A DNA stretch of 64,000 nt from Prolixibacteraceae bacterium. Lineage in GTDB: Bacteria > Bacteroidota > Bacteroidia > Bacteroidales > Prolixibacteraceae. This document shows, one piece after another, positions 37,334 to 45,797 of this stretch. Made by a program: the position numbers and the translations under genes. The notes beneath the pieces are model-generated. The model was not told the DNA's origin and searched no databases. It saw only the letters and a list, made by a program, of their open reading frames with translations. How positions within the stretch are numbered: position 1 is the stretch's first letter; each line of letters begins with the position of its first letter. Where the stretch lies: NCBI GenBank assembly GCA_025210775.1, contig JAOARB010000006.1:124001-188000 (forward strand). The letters are read 5' to 3'.

Positions 37334-39340
37334 TTATAATTTTAATAGTAATGTAACTTCATAATTTCTTTTAGGCATAGGACTATATAAAACCGAATGA
37401 TATACCTCATTAAAGAGATTAAAAACCTCACATTTAAGCTGAACATAGCGATCTCTCTTTTTATAAAGATTTACTCCCAGTGAGAGATCATTCATATGGT
37501 ATGGATAAAGCCACCGTCTAATAGAGACGTTATTACTTGTAGTCGTAAATCGCTCACTAAAGAAATTATACTGATAGCTAACAAAGAAGTTTTTGAAGTC
37601 CACCTTAGCTAAGAAATTCGCTGAATGAAGTGGAATATAAACCAACTGTTTACCGTAAGATTCATCCCCCCACACATCGCTTTTCTCATAATTAACAGAG
37701 CTGGTATAAGCATAAGTAGCTTTCAGCTTATATCTAAAATAGTTCATTTGCCCCGTTAAGGTGGTATTGACCTCAACCCCTTTCGAGATAACGTTCTTCA
37801 CATTACGAGGTTCCCAAAAACCTTTTACACTAGGAATCCATATAATCCAATTATCTATATCCGAATAATAAGCAGTAACATCCCATTTAAAAGTAGTCTT
37901 TGTATTGCTCCAATAATCCTCTAATCCCACCTCATAGGTATACCCATCTTCTGGTTTTAAATTCGGATTCCCACCAGGTTGCCAATATAAATCGTTAAGA
38001 GTAGGCGCATGATAATTACGTGACACATTTCCTTTTAAGATCAAATTATAATCTTGAAAGACTCTAAAATCTAAACCACTAAACCAGATAGCATCTAAGG
38101 CATCATAATCTTGCCATTCTTGACGAGCCTGAGCCGTCACATTCACCCTATCCCATAATCCTTTAGATAAAGAAGCAAAGAGAGAAACACTTTCTCTGTC
38201 TTTATTGTATCCTGTTTTCTTCACAGACTCATGAGTATCAACCCATGATTTACTCCAACTAGCAGAGGAATTAAGACTAAGAGTCTCTGTAAAGTCATAG
38301 TTATAGTCGACACTATTTTGAAGTTGATAGGAGGTACTTTTAGAATCAATAGCACATTTAGCACCATCTCCCCCCACCTGATTCTTTAGAGTATAATCAA
38401 GGCTCTTTTTTGCACCTCCAGCTTTGACCACGAATTTACTTTTCTTGCCATAATGTTTCCAATCGACAATACCTCTATGATCCACATCAACTTGATTATT
38501 GATATTTGAGTCTACAGGACCTTCATAAGAGATTACACGAGGTAAGCTTCTATCTGCAAATTGTCCCCAATATCTAACAGAAAATACATTACTGTTATTG
38601 GGCTTCCAATAGAGCTCTTGTAGAAGACCATATTTCGTATAATCGGCCAATTTATTGGTATCTTTAGGATGAATGAAATTGCCTGTCACTGGATCTATCT
38701 TATCAAAATTATGTCGATTGATAAAGGTAAAATCGTTTCTCGATTGATTTAAATATACCCTTGTTTTAGATTGAAACTTTTTATTTCCAAAACCCAAAGA
38801 GAGGAACTCATTATAGGTATGATAACTCCCTATAGTTTGTATATATTTAAACTCGAATGGATCATCCCATCTCACTTGATTACCTAGATTGATCACCCCT
38901 CCTAGTCCTCCACTTTGGGATGCAATAGATGCACCTCCATGTTCCAAAGAAAGATCATCAATAAAATAGATTGGTATCAGGGAAAAATCCACCATCCCAG
39001 TCATCGGTGAATTAATATTTAAACCATTCCATTGCACCTGTGTATGAGAAGGTGCTGTACCTCTAAAAGAGGCTGTAGCTAAAGCTCCACGTCCTTTACT
39101 CTTAATAAAGACAGGTGTATTCTCAGATAATAGAGACGAAAGAGATTGACTTATTTTCTGAACTAATACCATCGAGTCAACACGAGTTTTAGTCATACCT
39201 GCATCCTCTTTCTTAAAGATATATTTGGCATTAATATCGACAATCGGAATAGTAAATACAGAATCCTGTATCCCTTGTGCTTTGGCCCCCATCACTGATA
39301 AAAACAAACAGATGAGGGTAATTATTGATTTTTTATTCAT
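37334..39340 (-). CDS. btuB: BtuB-like TonB-dependent cobalamin receptor
   Basis: A 668-residue outer-membrane receptor: signal peptide to about residue 21 (GAKAQ), plug domain at about 45-170 (SLSSLLSENTPVFIKSKGRG, ATASFRGTAPSHTQVQWNG, GGASIASQSGGLGGVINLG), then a 22-strand-type barrel ending with a hydrophobic last strand (YEVTLLLKL). There is no carboxypeptidase-regulatory domain, as usual for vitamin and siderophore receptors. The cobalamin assignment rests on the B12 riboswitch at the head of the operon. A 50-base gap containing a hairpin separates it from the upstream gene. Confidence 0.85.
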   Translation of the reverse strand: MNKKSIITLICLFLSVMGAKAQGIQDSVFTIPIVDINAKYIFKKEDAGMTKTRVDSMVLVQKISQSLSSLLSENTPVFIKSKGRGALATASFRGTAPSHTQVQWNGLNINSPMTGMVDFSLIPIYFIDDLSLEHGGASIASQSGGLGGVINLGNQVRWDDPFEFKYIQTIGSYHTYNEFLSLGFGNKKFQSKTRVYLNQSRNDFTFINRHNFDKIDPVTGNFIHPKDTNKLADYTKYGLLQELYWKPNNSNVFSVRYWGQFADRSLPRVISYEGPVDSNINNQVDVDHRGIVDWKHYGKKSKFVVKAGGAKKSLDYTLKNQVGGDGAKCAIDSKSTSYQLQNSVDYNYDFTETLSLNSSASWSKSWVDTHESVKKTGYNKDRESVSLFASLSKGLWDRVNVTAQARQEWQDYDALDAIWFSGLDFRVFQDYNLILKGNVSRNYHAPTLNDLYWQPGGNPNLKPEDGYTYEVGLEDYWSNTKTTFKWDVTAYYSDIDNWIIWIPSVKGFWEPRNVKNVISKGVEVNTTLTGQMNYFRYKLKATYAYTSSVNYEKSDVWGDESYGKQLVYIPLHSANFLAKVDFKNFFVSYQYNFFSERFTTTSNNVSIRRWLYPYHMNDLSLGVNLYKKRDRYVQLKCEVFNLFNEVYHSVLYSPMPKRNYEVTLLLKL

Positions 39341-39356
39341 TGAATGAAAAATAATT

Positions 39357-39381
39357 CAAGCCCCTAGTCATAAGGGGCTTG
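39357..39381 (-). terminator. Intercistronic hairpin before btuB
   Basis: Nine perfect base pairs (CAAGCCCCT with AGGGGCTTG) around a 7-base loop sit in the 50-base gap, followed on the - strand by an A/T-rich stretch with five T. It could be a partial terminator or an RNA end protector that lowers or stabilises downstream btuB message. Confidence 0.5.
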
Positions 39382-39390
39382 AAAATTGAA

Positions 39391-41850
39391 CTATTGTTTT
39401 AATAGTTTCAGAGTGTATGTTTGTTGTGCTTGTTGTATTTCTATATAGTAGAATCCTGAAGGCAAAGAAGTAATATCAATACTTCTAGAAGAAGAGTAAT
39501 CACGTTGTGAGTAAACAGTAACCCCCACACAATTATATATTTTGATATCCCCTTTATGCACTCCTTCAATCATGATCTTATTCATCGATGGATTCGGATA
39601 AACTTTAAATAGATTCTGATCTTTATCAAATACAGCAGTAGACTTTTCTCCAGAAACTTTAACCACGAATTCTCTTTTTATTTGAGGATTTTGTTTCCAT
39701 GAAGCAGTAATGGTTGTTTCCCCATTATCGATCCCCATTAACAGACCTGTATCGGTTACCGTTGCGATCTTTTCATCAGCACTTACCCATTCGATCTCTT
39801 GATTCAAATTGGGAGTTCCCATGCTTAAAACCACGGTATTAAATTGGAATTTCTCACCAACACCAATCTCTCCTTTATCTTCTATAGGATAAACACCCAC
39901 ATTTTCAGGTTGCGAACTTACAATGATATCGGTAGCCCCAGTTAGAGATGGATCAGGTTTAGCTGCACAGACACCACCTACTTCAGTAGAGACTTCACCT
40001 AAGATAGCACCATCAGCCAAAAGACCATTATAGATACGTACAAAATTAATCTCGTCTAATACCACATGATTACCGTCTTTGTCTACAGCCCAGTTTATAT
40101 CGAAAGCATCTCCACCATAACCTTCTACAACATCCGTAGTATATGGATTATCAGGGATAAAAGGTTTAGATTTATTATAGTTGATGATAGTATTATCTGC
40201 ATAACCATAATCAAAAGGACAATTTACCACGATCGTCTTTTTATAGGTTCGATCTCTTAAACGGGTACCTTCTAAGGTATACGCATCTTGACTTATATTT
40301 GGGAAATTCTTAGCCTCAGGATAATGGTTTTGACTATGAAATTGTCCCATATATTTCACGATTCCTTTGGTTCCACCACTTGTTACATAAGGGACATCAA
40401 ACAGTCCTTTCGGATTAGTAAAAGTAACAGAAAAGTCACGAATAGTCGATTTCAAGAAATGGTCACTACCTTGCAACTCATACCATGTATCGTCAGGTTT
40501 ACCATTTCCATTCTCATCTTTCATTACTTGAACAATACCTGGTTCTGAACTTCCATAAAAAGGATTACCAAAAACAGTAAAATCGACACCATAAGGATTG
40601 TCTTTATCATTCTTTATCGGTTTATCAAAACCATAAACGATATACCCACCAAAAGAACCTAAGGAGACCAATCGTCTGCCAAATGGCTTTAGAATATTAT
40701 TACCAGCAGTCTTATTCGCAACATCTCTTGTTCCATATGACGTTGTATTAATGAACTGACCAGGAGCAGGACAATACTCTAATACTTTTGATGCAAAATT
40801 AGGTTCATAAGATTCCTCACTATCTGTATAAAGATCACTATTATGATGCATAACCTTAACTGGACTTTGTGAATAAGAAGCAACCCATAAAGCACTATTT
40901 GAAGCGTCTCCACTAACAACCAAAGTAGTAAACCAAGTACCAGCCTTAGCACTCATTATCTTATCATACGGGCAATTAGTATTCACATTATTCCATTTAA
41001 CAACATAAGATGGTGTAGTAAAACTATTTATATTCCAATATAGGTTATCATCCTTGTCAAACGTACAATCGTATATTCCATTGGATAGGTTAGCTAGACA
41101 AAAAGATTCTGTAGTAGTCAGAACTTTATTATTTATATATGCTTCCTCTAAAGCCATGTCATCCCACATATAGACACCATAGCTCTTTTTATTTAAATCA
41201 TATTTACCAGTAACCAACGTTCCGTTAGAAGAGATTGCCAAACCACAAGAATTACCCGATACCTCTATTATTTTTTGTAATTGTTTTGAACCATCTAATG
41301 GTAATACCCAAATACTATTTTTATCATCTATTCCATTCCAATCAGAATAACCTAAACCAGAGATATAAAGCCTATTATTATAGATCTCCACATCAAAGTT
41401 ACAAGCAAGCTTTATAACCTCGGTCCATTTATTGGTATTCATATCTAGCTTATAGATATAGTCATCTTTATCACCATCGACCGTAAAACCAACATAGGCA
41501 GAATTATTTGATGAATCAATCTTTAAGAACGAAGGATAATTCCCAGTTCCTTCAAACAGCGTACTCTCATAGACAATCGTACCTGTAGTAATATTATAAC
41601 CATAAATTTTATCCTTCTTTAATGTATAAACGACATCACCTAAGATATCAAAGACATAAGAAGCATTACTTAAGGTATAATCCGAATAGTAACCATTCAA
41701 ATAAGTAAAGCCATCTGTATCGGCTTCAACATCTTGCTTCATCAAGCTGCTTTGTGTAAACAACTTCTGACGCAACATCATCCTATTCTGTGCTGTTAGG
41801 GAAGAAACAAACACAAAGGAAAGAATAAGAAAAGAGTAAATTTTTTTCAT
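39391..41850 (-). CDS. T9SS-sorted cell-surface protein of the cobalamin operon
   Basis: An 819-residue secreted protein. A signal peptide (to about residue 20, SSLTAQ) is followed by a propeller-like region at about 45-340 (DDYIYKLDMNTNKWTEVIKL), a middle region at about 380-640 with a Pro/Gly-rich pattern (GFDKPIKNDKDNPYGVDFTV), a bacterial Ig-like domain at about 655-735 (EWVSADEKIATVTDTG), and a C-terminal type A sorting domain (VYPNPSMNKIMIEGVHKGDI, SGFYYIEIQQ). That end sends it through T9SS to the cell surface. It is the first gene after the B12 riboswitch, so a role in corrinoid capture from the medium is likely; no enzymatic motif is seen. Confidence 0.82.
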   Translation of the reverse strand: MKKIYSFLILSFVFVSSLTAQNRMMLRQKLFTQSSLMKQDVEADTDGFTYLNGYYSDYTLSNASYVFDILGDVVYTLKKDKIYGYNITTGTIVYESTLFEGTGNYPSFLKIDSSNNSAYVGFTVDGDKDDYIYKLDMNTNKWTEVIKLACNFDVEIYNNRLYISGLGYSDWNGIDDKNSIWVLPLDGSKQLQKIIEVSGNSCGLAISSNGTLVTGKYDLNKKSYGVYMWDDMALEEAYINNKVLTTTESFCLANLSNGIYDCTFDKDDNLYWNINSFTTPSYVVKWNNVNTNCPYDKIMSAKAGTWFTTLVVSGDASNSALWVASYSQSPVKVMHHNSDLYTDSEESYEPNFASKVLEYCPAPGQFINTTSYGTRDVANKTAGNNILKPFGRRLVSLGSFGGYIVYGFDKPIKNDKDNPYGVDFTVFGNPFYGSSEPGIVQVMKDENGNGKPDDTWYELQGSDHFLKSTIRDFSVTFTNPKGLFDVPYVTSGGTKGIVKYMGQFHSQNHYPEAKNFPNISQDAYTLEGTRLRDRTYKKTIVVNCPFDYGYADNTIINYNKSKPFIPDNPYTTDVVEGYGGDAFDINWAVDKDGNHVVLDEINFVRIYNGLLADGAILGEVSTEVGGVCAAKPDPSLTGATDIIVSSQPENVGVYPIEDKGEIGVGEKFQFNTVVLSMGTPNLNQEIEWVSADEKIATVTDTGLLMGIDNGETTITASWKQNPQIKREFVVKVSGEKSTAVFDKDQNLFKVYPNPSMNKIMIEGVHKGDIKIYNCVGVTVYSQRDYSSSRSIDITSLPSGFYYIEIQQAQQTYTLKLLKQ

Positions 41851-42119
41851 AACTGTTACAGTTGATATAACCGTGATTTTAAAGGTTATAGATAATTGAA
41901 AATTTAATTTATTGTAAAAACATGAAGTTTATTTGACACATCTTGAAACAGGTGGAGACAGATCCAATAATCTAACTATTAGATCTTTACCTTTAAAAAA
42001 CAAACAATATAAAAGATGTATTATAAATAAATTCATTGCTTCCAATCCCGATAAAATTCAATTATTATTATCTACAGCAACAATGAATGGTTGAAAGAAT
42101 TTCAACACATAAATATGAA

Positions 42120-42362
42120 GTACTGACCCTTTGCCTGTTCACCGCAGACTGTAGAAATCTATCTATCACTGGCAGGTCTTCTGACTTGTCCCGATTACTA
42201 AAACCTTCCCATCCATAGGACAGTGGCATATAAATTAGTAATCACAATCTACCTTCTTATCCAAAAAGATAGATTAGGATCCACAGCAGCGGGAACTGTT
42301 ATCGATTCTAACGATATTCCCTTTTAATTCCATCGAGTAAAACATACCCAATAATGAAACCA
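42120..42362 (-). promoter_or_regulatory. Cobalamin (B12) riboswitch
   Basis: Read on the - strand, the core segment GTTCCCGCTGCTGTG (42297-42283) and the B12 box AGTCAGAAGACCTGCC (42186-42171) occur in the right order and spacing for a cobalamin riboswitch, with pairing arms such as AATCTATC/GATAGATT between them. The 5' edge is set near GGTTTCATTATTGGG, just after the -7 box; the 3' edge is approximate. It lies about 270 bases ahead of the T9SS surface protein gene and should switch off the operon when cobalamin is plentiful. Confidence 0.93.
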
Positions 42363-42371
42363 ACGATGTTA

Positions 42372-42379
42372 CAAAAGTA
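42372..42379 (-). promoter_or_regulatory. -7 promoter box for the riboswitch operon
   Basis: TACTTTTG on the - strand matches the Bacteroidota consensus TAnnTTTG and lies just upstream of the riboswitch 5' edge. No convincing -33 TTTG/TTG is visible at the usual distance. Confidence 0.5.
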
Positions 42380-42466
42380 TAAAAATAATCAGACGGATTA
42401 ACTCTTTTTAGGTAATAATATAAATTTATTTATCCACACACTATAATCCTCCCCTAAACGACATAC

Positions 42467-42506
42467 AAAAAGGTGCACCCTTAGCAAAAGCTAAGAATAC
42501 ACCTTT
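42467..42506 (-). terminator. Terminator after the hydrogenase gene
   Basis: The arms 42469-42485 and 42490-42506 pair over most of 17 positions around an AAAA loop, and a T-run follows on the - strand. It lies 28 bases after the stop. Confidence 0.7.
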
Positions 42507-42533
42507 AATAATAATGTGTGTCTAAGGTTTAGA

Positions 42534-43970
42534 CTATTCTGAATAACACTGTTTCAAAGATGCATCCAGTTGTTTGCGTCCTTTAACTACATCTACATTA
42601 GCAGAAGGACCACCAACACATCCACCTTCACAGGCCATCACTTCAATAAAGTTGGCAGTGGCACGACCTTTAGCAAAGGTCTTTAATAACGCCATAGACT
42701 TCTTGTTGATACCATTGATTTTCATTTCATTGACATCTACTTTCAGATCTTGCGCTAATACTGCTCCTGCGACCCCACCTGATTGACCATAATTACGACT
42801 TTCCATTTCAATACGAGCAAGAGGAGCAACTTCTTGTTCCGATACTCGGATATCAAAACCATCGAAGAAAGCATCTACTTCTTCAAAAGTCATAATATAA
42901 TCAATATTAGGATCCATCTGAGCCTCTTTTCGCTTCGCAATACAAGGTCCAATAAAAACTAATTTCGCATCAGGATACCTTTCACGAGCTATCTCAGCAG
43001 CATAATACATAGGAGACTTGGTATGAGAAACAAAAGGTTTCACTCCTGGCATATGCTTCTCTACTGCTTGAACATAACTCGGACAACAAGAGGTTGTCAT
43101 AAACAACTGCCCCTCATTAAGTTTTTCTTGTAGCTCAACAGATTCATTTCTTGTTGTTACCGTAGCACCTTCAGCCACCTCAACCACATCATGGAATCCA
43201 AGATTCTTTAGTGCCGTAACAATTTTGCCCATAGGTTCACGATACTGTCCCATAATAGAAGGAGCAGGAAGTGCAATCACTTTCTCACCTCTCTCCATTG
43301 ATCGGAAAATATCGATAATATGAGACATTTCGAAAATCGAACCAAAAGGACATGCATTTACACACTTTCCGCAATAAATACACTTTTCATCGTCAATACG
43401 CTCATTACCGTTCTCATCTTTAGAGATCGCACCAACAGGACAAGATTCTTCACATGGAACAGGAACATAAACAATCGAGTGATATGGACATGCATTCTTA
43501 CAAATTCCACAGTTCACACATTTCTCATGATCGATTTCTGCTTGTCCATTTTTCGTAAAATGAATCGCACCTTTAGGACAATTCATGTAACAAGGACTTG
43601 CAACACACCCCTTACAAAGGTTCGTTACAACGTAGTTTACTTTTACACAGTTACTACATGCCTCATCCACTACGGTCAAGATCTTTTCCGAAGGAGTTTC
43701 ACGCTGGCATGCTTGTTCTACCAGCTGAGAAAGAGTAATCAGCTCATCATCTTCGTCATTAGGTACAAATCCTAAAAGCGGGAAAGACTTATACCGTGCA
43801 ATCGCTCGCTCTTTAAAGATACAACACCTACGTTGTGCTTCCATATTACGTGGAGCCATTTCGATCGGAAGACGATCAATTTTATTAGCCAAATCTTTTT
43901 GTCTAATAAGCTGTGCCAGTCTAGAGATCAGCTGGCGCCTGATAATCATAGTATTATTAACTAGAGCCAT
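42534..43970 (-). CDS. [FeFe]-hydrogenase, group-B-like, with ferredoxin-type clusters
   Basis: A 478-residue cytoplasmic iron-sulfur protein. The N-terminal 210 residues hold Cys-rich ferredoxin-type clusters (CKGCVASPCYMNCPKGAI, CVNCGICKNACP, CIYCGKCVNACP). The H-cluster domain follows, with all three cysteine signatures: TSCCPSY (Cys295, Cys296), GPCIAKRKE (Cys343) and MACEGGCVGG (Cys447, Cys451). These are the short motif forms of group B enzymes rather than the MPCTAKKFE form of group A. It would reduce protons or oxidise H2 with ferredoxin, or act as an H2 sensor. It is a single-gene unit; the HydEFG maturation genes are not in this window. Its presence points to an anaerobic or fermentative lifestyle. 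Confidence 0.88.
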   Translation of the reverse strand: MALVNNTMIIRRQLISRLAQLIRQKDLANKIDRLPIEMAPRNMEAQRRCCIFKERAIARYKSFPLLGFVPNDEDDELITLSQLVEQACQRETPSEKILTVVDEACSNCVKVNYVVTNLCKGCVASPCYMNCPKGAIHFTKNGQAEIDHEKCVNCGICKNACPYHSIVYVPVPCEESCPVGAISKDENGNERIDDEKCIYCGKCVNACPFGSIFEMSHIIDIFRSMERGEKVIALPAPSIMGQYREPMGKIVTALKNLGFHDVVEVAEGATVTTRNESVELQEKLNEGQLFMTTSCCPSYVQAVEKHMPGVKPFVSHTKSPMYYAAEIARERYPDAKLVFIGPCIAKRKEAQMDPNIDYIMTFEEVDAFFDGFDIRVSEQEVAPLARIEMESRNYGQSGGVAGAVLAQDLKVDVNEMKINGINKKSMALLKTFAKGRATANFIEVMACEGGCVGGPSANVDVVKGRKQLDASLKQCYSE

Positions 43971-44302
43971 TCAAAACTAATTGGTTATCATTAAATACCT
44001 TACAAAGGTAAACATCATGTAAAAACTCCAACATGAACAATAACACAAATAGCCCCCTTGTACCTTAATCTATATTGATTTTAAAATAAGATACCTATAG
44101 GAATTGCAACCATTTTACATTACATTCTAAATTGTTTGCTAAGAAAAAATTTCATCCGTAAGATAGATACAACTTATGCTATTAAATCATTGTTTGAAAA
44201 AAAGGATAAAAAAAAGAGGTTACAACATAACAAAAATCAGACTTAACAACTATATATCAATCTGTTATACATAATAACATCTCAAATATGTTCTATATCA
44301 TC
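43971..44302. other. Intergenic, nothing recognised
   Basis: A 330-base AT-rich gap containing poly-A stretches. It must hold the hydrogenase promoter, but no box or RNA stands out. Confidence 0.4.
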
Positions 44303-44326
44303 AAAAGGAACCCTTCGTTCCTCTTT
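44303..44326 (-). terminator. Hairpin after the 326-residue unknown gene
   Basis: AAAGGAAC and GTTCCTCTTT pair around a 5-base loop directly after the stop codon, with a short T-run on the - strand. Confidence 0.5.
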
Positions 44327-44328
44327 AA

Positions 44329-45309
44329 TTAATGCATACTTTCAGTTATTAGTTTTTGGAAACCCTCATTAAATCGTGCCATCAATTCATTGGTTTTTTT
44401 GATTCGTTTGACACCATTTTTTTGACCAGAGTAGTAATATTGGATTTCGTTATACTCTATATATAGATTGGTATAGGCTTCTAAAAGCTTCGGCTTCATC
44501 TTAGGCTTAACATTTGGAAGCAAACGCACCATATTTTTAGCTTTCAAGATCGCATTTTCTTTAAAGAATTTAAACTTAATTCCTCTAACTTCATGGATCT
44601 CGAAATTCTTCTTTAGATAACGATCATAGGCTTCATCCATTTTAACGAACTCCTCTAAGTTGTCTCGATTAATTTTTCGCAAATATTTATATCGATATTG
44701 CTCCACTCCCATAAGAACAACTCTTTTTTCATCCGTAAAGCCACAAGCCTTAGCAATGCTGTCGGCTTGTTTAATACCATATGCTTTATCTCTTTTTAGG
44801 CTCCATAAAGGGATATTATGAGCCGTGGAAACAGAGTCGACCATCTGAAGAAATATTTTACCATCTAAAACGACATGTGAAGCCGAAGAAGGTGCCATAC
44901 TTTTCCCTTGAGAAGAACGGATAAAAAGGTTCCTATTCTTTTTGTATTGTATGTTTATAATAACATCATTGATTCGCTTTCTTTGTTCTGGTGTTAGATC
45001 AAAGTATTCATCTAACATAAGCATCTTTGGGTTCACAAATGTTTCGGTTAGATACATTGCCTTTTTATCCAACTCCGTTGAAGGAGAAACAATAGTATCG
45101 GTATTCTGCGCCTTATCAATCCACACAGAGTTCTTAGTTAGCGTATCTATAGGCAACACGTCATCTGGGTTAGACACGACTCCAAGGATAGAATCACTTA
45201 ACTCTTCTCTATTATTATGTGTAACGATAGAAGGCCAAAAGACATACAGTACAATATAATAGATCACACTTAAGGCAATGACAAGAAAAAATAACTTCTT
45301 AAAATTCAT
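44329..45309 (-). CDS. Membrane-anchored protein of unknown family, paralogue A
   Basis: A 326-residue protein with one N-terminal membrane anchor (LFFLVIALSVIYYIVLYVFW) and a helical, charged extracytoplasmic part. It is clearly related to the protein at 45798-46766: shared blocks include EYFDLTPEQRKRINDVIINI (DYFDLTLAQQNLINDVVLNI in the other), LWSLKRDKAYGIK (LWKLKRDDDYSIK) and NEIQYYYSGQKNGVKRI (NAIQYYYSGKENNTIRI). I do not recognise the family and see no catalytic motif. The two genes are in the same direction, with a palindromic repeat element between them. Confidence 0.65.
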   Translation of the reverse strand: MNFKKLFFLVIALSVIYYIVLYVFWPSIVTHNNREELSDSILGVVSNPDDVLPIDTLTKNSVWIDKAQNTDTIVSPSTELDKKAMYLTETFVNPKMLMLDEYFDLTPEQRKRINDVIINIQYKKNRNLFIRSSQGKSMAPSSASHVVLDGKIFLQMVDSVSTAHNIPLWSLKRDKAYGIKQADSIAKACGFTDEKRVVLMGVEQYRYKYLRKINRDNLEEFVKMDEAYDRYLKKNFEIHEVRGIKFKFFKENAILKAKNMVRLLPNVKPKMKPKLLEAYTNLYIEYNEIQYYYSGQKNGVKRIKKTNELMARFNEGFQKLITESMH

Positions 45310-45487
45310 AATATTTATAATTTGCTCACAAAAATAATAAAGAGTACAGAACTTTATAAGGCTTGTCCATAAGATTTATACAGTATTATTTTGTTTCGTG
45401 ATATAAATGAATTCTCAACCTCTGTTATTTATTCATTTTTCACTGTAAGGCTCTATCTCAGCATAAAAATCTACTTGCCCCAAACGG

Positions 45488-45614
45488 AATTCAAAGGTCG
45501 TTCCTCCATGGTTTGTCCATGGTTGCTCCATGGTTCCTCCATCGAAAACGTCAAATCGATGGACAAACCATGGACGAACCATGAAGGAACCATGGAGCAA
45601 CCCTTTATTTGACC
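45488..45614 (+). repeat. Palindromic 11-bp-unit repeat element, copy 3 (most complete)
   Basis: The left arm has four units with TCCATGG cores and linkers TTCC, TTTG, TTGC, TTCC, ending in TCCATCG. A 12-base loop (AAAACGTCAAAT) follows. The right arm begins CGATGGA and has CCATGGA-type cores (one changed to CCATGAA) with CAAA, CGAA, GGAA, GCAA linkers. The flanks are TCAAAGGTCG and CCCTTTATTTGACC, partly complementary to each other. It lies in the 488-base gap between two paralogous genes; the rest of that gap is AT-rich and empty. Confidence 0.88.
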
Positions 45615-45797
45615 ACTATTTTTCTTTATAAAAATTCTTATAGTGAATGAATCATCCCCTCTCTTTCGTTTACTCCTTTAAAGAAACAAGCGATGTAAAT
45701 CGATATAAAATAGGATTCAATAAATTTCCTCATCCACCAAGAACAAACTAGGGTACAATAGGTAAAAAGACTAACTATTAGAATCTTTGCCTGACTT

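Noticed and set aside
45488..45614. Insertion sequence with terminal inverted repeats
   Set aside because: The element is about 130 bases, entirely made of repeat units, with no transposase. It might be mobilised in trans, but it is not itself an IS.
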